Of a stretch of 53,703 nt of DNA, positions 36,238 to 45,190 are shown in pieces; positions within the stretch are counted from its first letter, which is position 1; each line of letters starts with the position of its first letter. The position numbers and the translations under genes are program-made. The DNA is from Desulfobacterales bacterium (GTDB taxonomy: Bacteria; Desulfobacterota; Desulfobacteria; Desulfobacterales; JAHEIW01): assembly GCA_030145015.1 (NCBI GenBank), contig JAQYWI010000014.1, positions 1 to 53,703 on the forward strand, written 5' to 3'. Below the pieces are notes generated by a model. It was not told where the DNA came from, ran no database searches, and was given only the letters and a program-made list of their open reading frames with translations.

Positions 36238-36680
36238 CCGCCGGAGAAGGTAGCGGCCGTTTAATGTCCGATATCAACGTAACGCCGCTTGTTGATGTGA
36301 TGCTGGTTCTCTTAATTATTTTTATGGTGACGGCACCGATGATGATGCAAGGCGTGGATGTAGCACTACCCGAAGCCACTGCCGAACCCCTGGAATCCGA
36401 AAAAGAGCATTTGATCATTACGATCGATAACAAAAATCAAATTTTTATCAATGACTTTCAGGTGACCATCGATTTTCTTGAGGAAAAGCTAAAAAAAATC
36501 CTGGAAGGTCGTTCCGATCGGGAAGTATTTTTAAAAGCGGATAAAGACATCTCCTATGGAACGGTGGTTCAGGTCATGGCTGAAGTTAAAGGGGCCGGTG
36601 TGGAAAAACTGGGCATGGTCACCGAGCCGACGGTTTTTGAAAAAGAAGGCAAAAAGAAAAAGTCAAAATCTAAAAAATAA
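36234..36680 (+). CDS. tolR: TolR (ExbD-family)
   Basis: 148 residues. MSDINVTPLVDVMLVLLIIFMVTAP contains the single helix with the conserved proton-path Asp, followed by a periplasmic domain (VDVALPEATAEPLE) and a Lys-rich tail. It forms the TolQR motor. The start overlaps tolQ, and its stop overlaps tolA by one base (TAATG). Confidence 0.95.
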   Translation: MTAGEGSGRLMSDINVTPLVDVMLVLLIIFMVTAPMMMQGVDVALPEATAEPLESEKEHLIITIDNKNQIFINDFQVTIDFLEEKLKKILEGRSDREVFLKADKDISYGTVVQVMAEVKGAGVEKLGMVTEPTVFEKEGKKKKSKSKK

Positions 36681-37624
36681 TGAAGGATACCAAACATGCC
36701 TACGCCAGAAGATACCATGGGAAAGACCCGAACTCCCATTCGATGGTATTTCCTTTTGGTGTCTCGTTTCTTTTTCATTTGGTGATCATCGCAGCGTTGA
36801 TTTTTACACCGGAGTTCGGTTCAGGCTCAAAATTTCGAGCCGGAGTGGTAAATGTCAGCCTTGTATCTTTGCCGTCACCCGGGCCCGATTCCGGTGGGCC
36901 GGCTGCTGCGGTAGTAAAGCCGAAACCGGTTGAAAAGAAGTCTCCGCAGAAGCCCGCTGTTAAGATTCCGGAACCCAAGCCGGAGCCCAAGCCGGAGCCC
37001 AAGCCGAAACCCAAACCGGTTGCGGTTGTCAAAAAGCCTCCGGAAGCAGTGTCTCTGGCGCCCAAAAAGAAAAAGATTAAGAAATCGTTGAAGAAAAAGA
37101 CCCTTGATCGCGAAAAGATTATCAACAGTGCCATCGAACGCATTGAAAAGAAAGTTGAAAAAACCAGAACCGATTCGGTGGCTGCGGCCATTGATCGATT
37201 GAAACGTCAGGTTGGTGAAGACGAATCTCAAGTTGGAAAGGGTTCCGGAGAGACTTCCGGCAAAGCAGGGGCCGGCCGAGCGGGACCGGTAGGAGGCTTC
37301 GGGACCGGCCGGGCACGAATACAGGAATCCATTTTAATTTACCAGGCAGAAATTCAATACCAAATCCAAAAAAATTGGGCTTTTTCACAGCAACTCGCCG
37401 GTGAAAATACTCAACTGGAGGCTGTCTTAGCCATCAAGATTTTACGCAGCGGCGAAATAGAGGATATCTGGTTTGACAAAAAGTCCGGAAACGCGTATTT
37501 AGACGACTCCGCTTATAAAGCCCTTGTCAAATCAAATCCGTTGCCCCCGCTTCCAAAAGATTATATGCGTCCTGATTATAAGATTGGTTTGCGATTTGGC
37601 CCAAAAGGATTAAAGAATGAATAG
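36680..37624 (+). CDS. tolA: TolA/TonB-type energy-transducing protein
   Basis: 314 residues. An N-terminal membrane anchor (about 16-36, with the SFLFHLVIIA His expected to contact TolQ) is followed by a Pro/Lys/Glu linker with EPKP iterations (about 95-115). A helical segment leads to a C-terminal TonB/TolA domain (KNWAFSQQLAGENTQLEAVLAIKILRSGEIEDIWF). It spans the periplasm and couples TolQR to TolB-Pal. It lacks the very long Ala-rich helix of E. coli TolA. It overlaps tolB by 8 bp. Confidence 0.88.
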   Translation: MKDTKHAYARRYHGKDPNSHSMVFPFGVSFLFHLVIIAALIFTPEFGSGSKFRAGVVNVSLVSLPSPGPDSGGPAAAVVKPKPVEKKSPQKPAVKIPEPKPEPKPEPKPKPKPVAVVKKPPEAVSLAPKKKKIKKSLKKKTLDREKIINSAIERIEKKVEKTRTDSVAAAIDRLKRQVGEDESQVGKGSGETSGKAGAGRAGPVGGFGTGRARIQESILIYQAEIQYQIQKNWAFSQQLAGENTQLEAVLAIKILRSGEIEDIWFDKKSGNAYLDDSAYKALVKSNPLPPLPKDYMRPDYKIGLRFGPKGLKNE

Positions 37625-38942
37625 AAGAATAAAACTTTACATCTTTATTATTGGCGTTATCTTAATCACATTCGGCCCGGCGAGGTGCTGGGCTGAGTAT
37701 GACGTTATCGATATTACGAAACCGTTTTTGCGCAAAATTCCGCTAGCGGTACCGTTATTTAAAAACGTGAGCGAAACGGCTGAAGAAAAGCAGTTATCCG
37801 AGACGGCCGCCGATTTTCTTTCCGATACACTCGAATTTACCGGTTATTTTAAAATCCTCGACCGCGGTTCATTTCTTTTCGACCCGGAAAGAAGTGGTGT
37901 CACGATGTCGACGATAAATTTTCAAAACTGGACCGTGGTCGGTGCCGAGCTCTTGGTAACCGGATTTTATGAAGCCGAAGGTGACAGGATTTCCGTCGAA
38001 CTCCGCCTCTTTGACACGTTTAAAGCCCGTCGCGTTATTGGCAAAAAGTATACGGGCAGCAAAACGAATCAGCGCAGCATCATTCTTCGATTTTGCGGCG
38101 ATGTCATTAATTATCTTACAGGCAATAGAGGCGTTTTTGGAAGTAAAATCGCATTTGTCTCCAACGGCTCCGGAAATAAGGAGATCTATACCTGCGCGTT
38201 TGATGGATATGATCCCAGGCGTTTAACCAACAATAATGCCATCACCCTCTTTCCGGCCTGGTCAACTGACGGCAAATGGATGGCCTTTACCTCCTATAAA
38301 GCCGGCAACCCCGATCTGTACATTAGAAATCTGGGCCAGGGGCAGGAAACAAAATTTTCTAAACAAGGAATTAATATTACGCCTGCATGGGCGCCGGGAA
38401 AATTCGAACTGGCGGCAACGCTGTCTTTTTCAGGTGATCAAGAAATTTATCTGTTGACTGGAGCGGGGAAAATTATTAAAAGATTAACCAATAGCCGGGG
38501 AATTGATGTAACGCCCAGTTGGTCACCCGACGGCAAACAGTTCGCCTTTGTTTCCAACCGTTCCGGGAGCGCTCAAGTTTATATCAAAGATTTAGCTTCC
38601 GGCAAAGTCAGAAGGCTTACGTATGAAGGGCGCAAGAATACACAGCCCAGTTGGTCCCCTCGAGGAGATAAAATTGCGTATACCTCTGAAGTCAGCGGGG
38701 GGCATGATATTTATGTTATCGGGATAGACGGACAGGATCCGGTGCAATTAACATATGAATCCAGGGATAATGAAGCCGCTTCCTGGTCCCCGGATGGCAG
38801 TTTGATCGCATTTAGCTCAAGCCGCGATGGACCGTCTAGAATCTATGTGATGACTGCTTATGGTACCGACCAGCGGCGTTTACTTGTTCTGGCCGGTGAG
38901 CAGACAAACCCCAAGTGGTCAACGAACCATCTAAATAATTAA
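37617..38942 (+). CDS. tolB: TolB periplasmic beta-propeller protein
   Basis: 441 residues. A signal peptide ends near CWAEYDVID. The N-terminal alpha/beta domain runs to about residue 170. Six TolB propeller blades follow, each with a W-S-P/T-D-G type motif (for example PSWSPDGKQFAFVSNRSG, ASWSPDGSLIAFSSSRDG). TolB links Pal to the inner-membrane TolQRA motor for outer-membrane constriction. Confidence 0.96.
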   Translation: MNRRIKLYIFIIGVILITFGPARCWAEYDVIDITKPFLRKIPLAVPLFKNVSETAEEKQLSETAADFLSDTLEFTGYFKILDRGSFLFDPERSGVTMSTINFQNWTVVGAELLVTGFYEAEGDRISVELRLFDTFKARRVIGKKYTGSKTNQRSIILRFCGDVINYLTGNRGVFGSKIAFVSNGSGNKEIYTCAFDGYDPRRLTNNNAITLFPAWSTDGKWMAFTSYKAGNPDLYIRNLGQGQETKFSKQGINITPAWAPGKFELAATLSFSGDQEIYLLTGAGKIIKRLTNSRGIDVTPSWSPDGKQFAFVSNRSGSAQVYIKDLASGKVRRLTYEGRKNTQPSWSPRGDKIAYTSEVSGGHDIYVIGIDGQDPVQLTYESRDNEAASWSPDGSLIAFSSSRDGPSRIYVMTAYGTDQRRLLVLAGEQTNPKWSTNHLNN

Positions 38943-38972
38943 GTGATGTCCGAATGTGAAAGGAGGAGAAAA

Positions 38973-39500
38973 ATGCAAAAGAAGTTGTGGTTAATGATAG
39001 CGCTGTTACTGGTGATTCCAGGGTTGCTGTTCATGGTTGGCTGTCAGAAGAAAGCAGTGACCCAGGCAAAAGCGCCTGCCCCTGCATCTGCACCGGCACC
39101 GGCACCGGCGCCGGGACAAGCACCGGCAAAAGCGCCAACTCCAGTGACGCCGTCAGGTCCAAGCGGAATGATTATGGCGGAAGATATTTTTTATGACTTT
39201 GACAGATCACTCCTGACCCCTGCTGCTCAGGACAATTTGATGCGAAAAGCCGCATGGCTGCGAGCCAATCCCAAGGCCACCGTGACCATCGAAGGCCATG
39301 CTGATGAACGCGGGACGAATGAATACAACCTCGCCCTGGGGGACAGACGTGCCGATAGCGCCAAAGCATTTCTGGTGGATCTCGGTATCGCCGCTTCGAG
39401 TTTAACAACGATTAGTTACGGTGAAGAACGCCCGGTGTGTACCCAGCAAAACGAGGAGTGCTGGGCCAAAAACAGACGGGCTCACTTCGTTGTAAATTAG
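38973..39500 (+). CDS. pal: Peptidoglycan-associated lipoprotein Pal
   Basis: 175 residues from the ATG at 38973, which has AAAGGAGGAG upstream; an in-frame GTG at 38943 is not supported. The lipobox is FMVGC, followed by an Ala/Pro-rich linker ([15 protein letters not shown]). The OmpA-like domain contains [22 protein letters not shown], the diaminopimelate-binding loop. It anchors the outer membrane to peptidoglycan. Two terminator-like hairpins follow before ybgF. Confidence 0.95.
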   Translation: MQKKLWLMIALLLVIPGLLFMVGCQKKAVTQAKAPAPASAPAPAPAPGQAPAKAPTPVTPSGPSGMIMAEDIFYDFDRSLLTPAAQDNLMRKAAWLRANPKATVTIEGHADERGTNEYNLALGDRRADSAKAFLVDLGIAASSLTTISYGEERPVCTQQNEECWAKNRRAHFVVN

Positions 39501-39588
39501 GTCTATTTGGTATCCGAATTAAAACTGTTTGTCTGCCATAACGCAGATAGAGTTCGGCGATGATACCAGCATTTGATACACTCATGAT

Positions 39589-39665
39589 AAACAGCAAGCG
39601 TAAGGCAGACGTTGCGCTTGCTGTTTATTGTGTTTACGCCCGCCTAAACGGCGGGTGTTTTTTTT
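39589..39665 (+). terminator. Tandem hairpins after pal
   Basis: The first is AAACAGCAAGCG (39589-39600) with CGCTTGCTGTTT (39615-39626), a perfect 12-bp stem. The second is ACGCCCGCC (39636-39644) with GGCGGGTGT (39650-39658), followed by eight T: a standard intrinsic terminator. It suggests that ybgF expression is partly separated from tolQRAB-pal. Confidence 0.85.
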
Positions 39666-39728
39666 AAAAACCAATTATGAAACCTGAATTTTGCAAAATT
39701 TAGGTAAAAACAAGACGACATAGCAAAT

Positions 39729-40562
39729 ATGAAAAAATTGGCGATATACAATATTCTTTTAATATGTCTGATTGGTGTATGGGGATGCGCCACTCAATCC
39801 GACGTGAACACGATTGACACGCGTATTTCCGAAATGGAATTGCGTGATGCAGAGCGACGCAAGCAAGGGCAGGCACTTAAAACCGATATTGAAGGTCGCA
39901 ACCAGGAGTTGCGCAAACAATCCGCAGGTTTGCGTGCCGTGCTTGAAGAGATGAATGAAGATATTCGGATTCTAAGCGGCCGACTTGAGGAAATGGAACA
40001 TTCGATGCAACAGCAGCAACGCAAAACGGAAGAATTAGAGATAAAAAGGCAAGAAAAGCTGGACCGTTTAGAGCAACGCATGGATCAAAATTTAGAGCAA
40101 ATACGAAGTATGGAGCAGTATCTCAATTTAGAATCTACGAAGAAGCCGGTGGCTGTGGCAACTCCAGGGATTTCGGCAAAAAAACCGGTCTCGGAAGAAG
40201 AAATTTATCGATCTGCCAAACAAGCATTTGACCAGGGTGATTCTGAAGCCGCCCGCCGGGGTTTTCAAGAATTCATTAAGCGATACCCAAAATCGAAAAA
40301 TGCAGATAACGCTCAATTTTGGATCGGCGAGATTTACTATCGTGAAAAATGGTATGAAAAAGCGATTCTGGAATATCAGAACGTAATTGAAAAATACCCG
40401 CAGGGCAACAAAGTTCCGGCGGCTCTTTTGAAACAGGGTCTGGCGTTTTCCAGTATCGGCGATAAAGCAAATGCAAAGCTGATTTTAGAAGAACTCAATC
40501 GAAAATACCCCAAATCCAATGAAGCCAAGGTTGCCGCTGAGACTTTAAAGACATTGAAATGA
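39729..40562 (+). CDS. ybgF: Tol-Pal accessory protein YbgF/CpoB
   Basis: 277 residues. The N-terminal signal sequence ends in a lipobox-like GVWGC, so the protein may be a lipoprotein. A long coiled coil (about 30-135, rich in Arg/Glu/Gln) is followed by C-terminal TPR repeats (AKQAFDQGDSEAARRGFQEFIKRYPKSKNADNAQFWIGEIYY). CpoB coordinates cell-wall synthesis with Tol-driven constriction. It lies between pal and ruvC. Confidence 0.9.
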   Translation: MKKLAIYNILLICLIGVWGCATQSDVNTIDTRISEMELRDAERRKQGQALKTDIEGRNQELRKQSAGLRAVLEEMNEDIRILSGRLEEMEHSMQQQQRKTEELEIKRQEKLDRLEQRMDQNLEQIRSMEQYLNLESTKKPVAVATPGISAKKPVSEEEIYRSAKQAFDQGDSEAARRGFQEFIKRYPKSKNADNAQFWIGEIYYREKWYEKAILEYQNVIEKYPQGNKVPAALLKQGLAFSSIGDKANAKLILEELNRKYPKSNEAKVAAETLKTLK

Positions 40563-40575
40563 GCCTGAAACGAGA

Positions 40576-41088
40576 ATGGTTAAGATCATCGGCATAGATC
40601 CTGGCTTGGCGGCTACCGGTATCGGGATTGTCAGAGGGCTTGGATCAAGGATCGATGGCTATTCTTTCGGCAGTATCCACACTTCCAAAACCACCTCCTT
40701 ACCCAGCCGCCTCGATAAGATTTTTTCAAAGCTTCTCCAACTGCTGCAGAATGAAAACCCGGATTTGATGGTCATTGAGGATGTCTATTCCCTGAACCGA
40801 TATCCAAAGTCGGGACTCATATTGGGGCAGGTGACCGGTGTTATCCATTTGGCCGGCTTTCATGCGGCCGTGCCGTCCGTCGAAGTTCCGGTTAGAGAGG
40901 CCAAACAAATTCTGACCGGAAACGGCAATGCCGATAAAAAACAACTTGAAAAGGCGGTACGGCATCGATTAAACCATAAGCTTCCCATCAAACCCTTACA
41001 CGCATCGGATGCAATGGGCTTGGCGCTTATCGGGTTGTACCGGTACGGGGATAAAGTTGGGACGAAAGCAAAAAAGGATTTGGAATAA
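40576..41088 (+). CDS. ruvC: Holliday junction endonuclease RuvC
   Basis: 170 residues. IGIDPGLAATGIGIV gives the first catalytic Asp, MVIEDVYSLNRYPKSG the Glu, and ASDAMGLALIGLYRY the C-terminal acidic residue. It cleaves Holliday junctions held by RuvAB. It starts 13 bp after ybgF and is followed by a repeat-filled gap before ruvA. Confidence 0.96.
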   Translation: MVKIIGIDPGLAATGIGIVRGLGSRIDGYSFGSIHTSKTTSLPSRLDKIFSKLLQLLQNENPDLMVIEDVYSLNRYPKSGLILGQVTGVIHLAGFHAAVPSVEVPVREAKQILTGNGNADKKQLEKAVRHRLNHKLPIKPLHASDAMGLALIGLYRYGDKVGTKAKKDLE

Positions 41089-41136
41089 TGTATAATGTTT
41101 AGTGGCGAATTGGATAATTTGAAGTGCTACCCGAGC

Positions 41137-41351
41137 GTCTCGCCTTTGGCGAGACTTGAGGAGCGGCTCTTCGAGCCTCGAGGAGCTCCGCCTCCGGCGG
41201 ATCGAGGTTAAAGCTTTGTGGATGGATTTTTTACATCCCCGCAATGTGCGGGATCTCACATCTTGATTTTGGGAATTGATGTGTTCGTCAAGCGAAGCGC
41301 TCTTCAAGTGAAACGCTCTTTAAGCGCAGCGATCCTTAAGCTGCGAGGCGA
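41137..41351. repeat. Composite repeat block between ruvC and ruvA (element N)
   Basis: GTCTCGCC-TTT-GGCGAGAC (41137-41155) is a perfect hairpin, followed by overlapping GGCTC/GAGCC and CCGCCTCCGGCGG palindromes. The third copy of the 45-bp dispersed repeat lies at 41243-41292. Four degenerate 16-bp tandem units then follow (41288-41303, 41304-41319, 41320-41335, 41336-41351; consensus TCAAGCGAAGCGCTCT), ending 15 bp before the ruvA start. No gene is present. Confidence 0.7.
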
Positions 41352-41366
41352 CAGCGGAGCTATTAA

Positions 41367-41981
41367 GTGATAGGTTATATCGAAGGCAAGATTCTGAAAA
41401 AAGAAGACGAACGCGTGTTGGTGCTCGCAAATCAGGTTGGGTATGAAATCTTACTTCCGGCGTTTGTAATGGAAGGTTTGGTAACAAAAAAAGTGGGCGA
41501 CGATATCGCGCTGTATATATTTTACCAACAAACCGATCGGCAACCCAAACCCATATTAATTGGGTTCAATCTGGAGGCAGAAAAGGAATTTTTTCAATTT
41601 TTTATCTCCGTTGAAGATATTGGGCCCCTAAAAGCAGTTAAGGCTTTAGGTGTTCCGGTTCGCGAAGTCGCACGGGCCATAGAAAATCGAGACGTTCACA
41701 GCCTTACCCAACTCAAGGGCATTGGGACGCGAACCGCCCAGAAGATCATTGCGACCCTGGAAGGCAAGATGGGCAAATTCGCACTCATCCGTAAGGCCGA
41801 TAAAAGCGAAATCCCGGTTGTGGAGGACTTCTCAGAGCAGGTTTTACAAGTCCTTGTCAATCAGCTCGGTCACAGGACTGCCGACGCCAGGCGTATGATT
41901 AGCAGTGCCTTGAAACGCAACAGCGCCATAAGGACGCCCGAGGAACTTTTGGAAGAAGTGTACAGGGGCGAGCAAACATAA
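41367..41981 (+). CDS. ruvA: Holliday junction branch-migration subunit RuvA
   Basis: 204 residues with a GTG start. The OB-fold N-terminus (VIGYIEGKILKKEDERVLVLANQVGYEILLP) and the helix-hairpin-helix pair (LKGIGTRTAQKII) are typical, and a RuvB-binding C-terminal domain follows. RuvA tetramers hold the junction while RuvB drives branch migration. No strong ribosome site is visible before the start, which lies directly after tandem repeats. Confidence 0.95.
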   Translation: MIGYIEGKILKKEDERVLVLANQVGYEILLPAFVMEGLVTKKVGDDIALYIFYQQTDRQPKPILIGFNLEAEKEFFQFFISVEDIGPLKAVKALGVPVREVARAIENRDVHSLTQLKGIGTRTAQKIIATLEGKMGKFALIRKADKSEIPVVEDFSEQVLQVLVNQLGHRTADARRMISSALKRNSAIRTPEELLEEVYRGEQT

Positions 41982-41984
41982 ATT

Positions 41985-42088
41985 AGGTATTGGTAATTAG
42001 GTGGGTATTCGGTATTGGGTATTCGGTATTGGTTATTTGTAAGGTGCGATCACCTTTTCTGATAACGAATAACCATTAACCGATAACT
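41985..42088. repeat. Snap-back word repeat H (GGTATTC word) between ruvA and ruvB
   Basis: Arm 1 iterates GGTATTGG, GGTATTCGGTATTGGG and GGTTATT. Arm 2 (42061-42088) reads GATAACGAATAACCATTAACCGATAAC. At the tip AAGGTG (42041-42046) pairs with CACCTT (42051-42056) across CGAT, and GGTTATT (42031-42037) pairs with AATAACC (42068-42074), forming one long imperfect hairpin. Confidence 0.75.
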
Positions 42089-42106
42089 TGCATGGTGGAG
42101 CGAACC

Positions 42107-43150
42107 ATGAGCGATGATCTGATTAAATACGCTTCTGATCAGCAAAACATTATCACCGGTGCGTCACTGCCGGAGGATAAGGAACCGGATATTTTATCGT
42201 TACGTCCGGAAAAACTTTCAGAATACGTCGGGCAGGAGGAGGTCGTCGAGACGTTAAAAATTGCCATCCAGGCAGCCATGCAGCGCGGGGAGCCCATCGA
42301 TCATGTATTACTGCATGGCCCGCCGGGTCTGGGTAAGACAACCCTAGCCCATATCATTGCCAACGAAATGAGCGGTGACCTAACAGTCACTTCGGGGCCG
42401 GCCCTCGAAAAAGGCGGGGATCTGGTGGGAATACTCACCCATCAAGAGGATGGTGACATTTTGTTTATCGACGAAATCCACCGGACACCCAAGTCCGTCG
42501 AAGAATTTATGTATCCGGCCATGGAAGACTTCGCCATTGATTTCGTTTTTGACAAGGGTATTCATGCGCGCAGCCATCGTTACCGGTTGAAGCGTTTTAC
42601 GCTGGTCGGTGCCACCACCCGGGTCGGGTTGCTTTCGGCACCGCTGCGGGATCGTTTCGGTATTTTTCGAAGCCTTGATTTTTACGGTGAAGATGACCTC
42701 GTCACGATTGCCACGCGATCCGCCCAATTGTTGAATGTGGAAATAGATACCAGGGGAGCGCAAGAGCTCGCCGAACGCTCGCGCGGTACCCCCCGAATTG
42801 TTAATCGGCTTCTTAAACGGGTTCGAGATTTTAGCCAGGTTCGGGCCGATGGCGTTATCACTCAGGCAACGGTCGAGGGTGCTTTAGAATTAGAGGGGAT
42901 TGATGAAAGGGGCCTGACCGACCTTGATCGTCGCTACTTGAAAACGATCATCGAATTTTATACTGGCGGTCCCGTAGGTATTGAAGCGATTGCGGCCACC
43001 TTACAGGAAGAGTCCGATACGCTGGTGGATGTCGTTGAACCGTATTTGTTAAAAATCGGCTTTATTTTACGGACCTCTTCCGGCAGAAAGGCTTCTGAAG
43101 CTGCTTATAAGCATCTGGGGTTTCGGGTACAGGGGAAGTTGTTTCGTTAA
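42107..43150 (+). CDS. ruvB: Holliday junction DNA helicase RuvB
   Basis: 347 residues from the ATG at 42107, with GGAG 6 nt upstream; an ATG five codons earlier (42092) is less well placed. [19 protein letters not shown], Walker [13 protein letters not shown], Walker B LFIDEIHR, and the C-terminal winged helix ([10 protein letters not shown]) are all present. It is the AAA+ motor for branch migration. Confidence 0.96.
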   Translation: MSDDLIKYASDQQNIITGASLPEDKEPDILSLRPEKLSEYVGQEEVVETLKIAIQAAMQRGEPIDHVLLHGPPGLGKTTLAHIIANEMSGDLTVTSGPALEKGGDLVGILTHQEDGDILFIDEIHRTPKSVEEFMYPAMEDFAIDFVFDKGIHARSHRYRLKRFTLVGATTRVGLLSAPLRDRFGIFRSLDFYGEDDLVTIATRSAQLLNVEIDTRGAQELAERSRGTPRIVNRLLKRVRDFSQVRADGVITQATVEGALELEGIDERGLTDLDRRYLKTIIEFYTGGPVGIEAIAATLQEESDTLVDVVEPYLLKIGFILRTSSGRKASEAAYKHLGFRVQGKLFR

Positions 43151-43155
43151 AAAAA

Positions 43156-43274
43156 GTTGCGTGTTGCGGGTTACAGATTACGTGTTGCGAGTTACGGGTT
43201 ACGCGTTACGGGTTAAAAACTGAAAATCCTTATTTTAATACCCGCAACCCGCAACTCGTAACGCGGAACACGGG
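43156..43274. repeat. Snap-back word repeat I (GGGTTGCG/GGGTTACG word)
   Basis: Arm 1 (43156-43215) iterates GTGTTGCGGGTTACAG, GTGTTGCGAGTTACGGG and CGCGTTACGGGTT. Arm 2 (43240-43274) reads CCCGCAACCCGCAACTCGTAACGCGG. Pairing is extensive. It starts 6 bp after the ruvB stop. The word family is that of repeat E (26800-26898). Confidence 0.78.
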
Positions 43275-43284
43275 ACATCATTTC

Positions 43285-44088
43285 ATGTCGATAATTACAC
43301 TTTTATCGGACTTTGGCGTTGATGACGAATACGTTGGGGTCATGAAAGGCGTTATTCTTTCGATTTATCCCGCGGTTTCGATCGTCGATATCACGCATCA
43401 GATAGATCCACAGGATATCGCTCAGGCCGCCTATCTGATAGCGGCCTCCTATCGTTTTTTTCCGAGAGGTACGGTGCATCTTATCATTGTTGATCCGGGT
43501 GTTGGGGGTCAACGTGACATTCTGGCCGTAGATCACGCCGGGCATGTTTTTATTGCACCGGACAATGGCGTGTTAACCCTTTTGTTGAATCGAGAAAAAT
43601 CTGATACGATGGTTCGCATACGCAACGCTGATTATTTTCTCAAATCCGTTAGCGCCACATTCCACGGCCGGGATATTTTTGCACCGATCGGCGCCCATAT
43701 TGCCAATGGCACCGGACTCGAGGAACTGGGGGCAAAAATAGACATCGAGGACATCGTCCATTTGGAGGGCTTGAATTGTCGGCTGTCAGAAAGCGGCGAG
43801 CTTATCGGAAAGATCATATCGGTTGATCGTTTCGGCAACTTGATTACCAACATTGATTCAAAAAGTCTGAAAACGCTTCGTCAAAAGGACGCTGAAAACC
43901 GGCTGCAGATTCACTTCAGCACGCATGTGATCTCCGATTTGTCAGATACTTACGCGAGTGCAGCGCCGGGTTCACCGCTGGCACTGATCGGCAGTCGCAA
44001 CTATCTTGAGATTGCGGTAAATTGCGGTAGTGCCAAGCGACATTTTAAGGCCCAAAAGGGCGATGCCGTGCGGGTTAAGATATTATGA
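43285..44088 (+). CDS. S-adenosyl-L-methionine hydrolase (DUF62 family)
   Basis: 267 residues. ITLLSDFGVDDEYVGVMKG at the N-terminus, VDPGVGG near 72, APDNGVL, and ISVDRFGNLITNI with C-terminal APGSPLALIGSRNYLEIAVN are family motifs. Members hydrolyse SAM to adenosine and methionine using an activated water; the fluorinase/chlorinase branch is a less likely alternative. The 3' end overlaps the next gene by 4 bp. Confidence 0.88.
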   Translation: MSIITLLSDFGVDDEYVGVMKGVILSIYPAVSIVDITHQIDPQDIAQAAYLIAASYRFFPRGTVHLIIVDPGVGGQRDILAVDHAGHVFIAPDNGVLTLLLNREKSDTMVRIRNADYFLKSVSATFHGRDIFAPIGAHIANGTGLEELGAKIDIEDIVHLEGLNCRLSESGELIGKIISVDRFGNLITNIDSKSLKTLRQKDAENRLQIHFSTHVISDLSDTYASAAPGSPLALIGSRNYLEIAVNCGSAKRHFKAQKGDAVRVKIL

Positions 44089-45173
44089 ATTCACCTATGC
44101 CAAAAAAATCAAAGCGTCCAGGGAGAGACAGGCGCTGGACACTTTTATTCATCGGCGATCACGGTAATGTTATCACTCTAAAGTGGTTTAAATCCATTGT
44201 CCTGGCAACAGGGGTTTTATTTTTCGTCGCGATTGGCGCGGTGGCCGTTCTTATTTTTATGAATAAAGCGATGCTTGATGAAAATCAGGGATTTCGAAAC
44301 CGTATTGAAAATTTCCAGAATAAAATTGAGATGTTGCGTCATGAAAAGGAAATCCTGATGGCGCGTTTGGTGTTAGCCGAATCAAAGGTTAAAGAAAACG
44401 CTCCAAAGAGCCAACCCAGCCAGGCAGAACTAAATACGGACGATCAGATCACGCCGGAATCTCAAACTGCGTCGAAAATAGAGACGGTGGAAGTCAATAA
44501 AAAGATGCCGTCTGTTCCGGAAACAACCCCACCACAGCCCGCATCGCTTGAATCTCGTGATGCCGAACCCGTATTTAGTGTGGCAGTGGAAAACTTTAAG
44601 GTCTCTCGTGTTTCGGGCAGCGCAAACGTAAATGCTGAGTTCAGAATAAAAAATACCAGTCCGGAATCCCAAAAGGTAAGCGGTCATGCCGTCGTTGTCT
44701 TAAAAGGCAATGATCTTCCAAAACACAAATGGCTGGTAATACCGGCGGTGGATCTGGTTGGGGATAGGCCTTCCGGCAAACGCGGTAAAAGATTCTCCAT
44801 CCAGCGCTTTCGCACGATGCGTTTCACCTCCGGGACACCCGGCGATTCGGGTGAGTTTCAAACCGCTGCCGTCTATATATTTTTAAAAACCGGCGAGCTT
44901 GTATTGCAGCAGGATTTTCCGGTAAAATTGCCCCCTCCACCCGCTTCGCAATCGGAGACGCCTTCAGCGGAGACACCTTCGGCTGAAACATCATCAACGA
45001 TGACGCCTTCGCTTAAAATGCGCTTAATTGAAACCCGTTCAGAGGAAACACCTTCAGAGGAAACACCTTCAGAGGAAACACCTTCAGCGGTAACACCTTC
45101 AATGGACACGCCTTCAACCGAGACGCCTTCAGTGGAGACGCCTTCGAGTGAGGAGTCAATAGATTATTTCTAA
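44085..45173 (+). CDS. Single-pass membrane protein with 5-residue repeat tail
   Basis: 362 residues. A basic N-terminus (KKSKRPGRDRRW) precedes a transmembrane helix (about 36-62), a coiled coil (about 65-105) and an acidic linker. A beta-rich domain follows (about 160-280; FKVSRVSGSANVNAEFRIKNTSPESQKVSGHAVVVLKG). The tail has about 13 copies of a five-residue unit of type S-x-E-T-P, ending EESIDYF. The globular part may be periplasmic. I do not recognise a named family. It is translationally coupled to the SAM hydrolase gene (ATGA overlap). Confidence 0.7.
   Translation: MNSPMPKKSKRPGRDRRWTLLFIGDHGNVITLKWFKSIVLATGVLFFVAIGAVAVLIFMNKAMLDENQGFRNRIENFQNKIEMLRHEKEILMARLVLAESKVKENAPKSQPSQAELNTDDQITPESQTASKIETVEVNKKMPSVPETTPPQPASLESRDAEPVFSVAVENFKVSRVSGSANVNAEFRIKNTSPESQKVSGHAVVVLKGNDLPKHKWLVIPAVDLVGDRPSGKRGKRFSIQRFRTMRFTSGTPGDSGEFQTAAVYIFLKTGELVLQQDFPVKLPPPPASQSETPSAETPSAETSSTMTPSLKMRLIETRSEETPSEETPSEETPSAVTPSMDTPSTETPSVETPSSEESIDYF
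44950..45163 (+). repeat. 15-bp coding tandem repeat
   Basis: About 14 units of 15 bp encode the S-x-E-T-P tail. Three consecutive units (TTCAGAGGAAACACC) near 45039-45083 are identical at the DNA level, so they were duplicated recently and copy number may vary between strains; outer units are diverged. Confidence 0.85.
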
Positions 45174-45190
45174 CAGCACCCATCTCAAAA

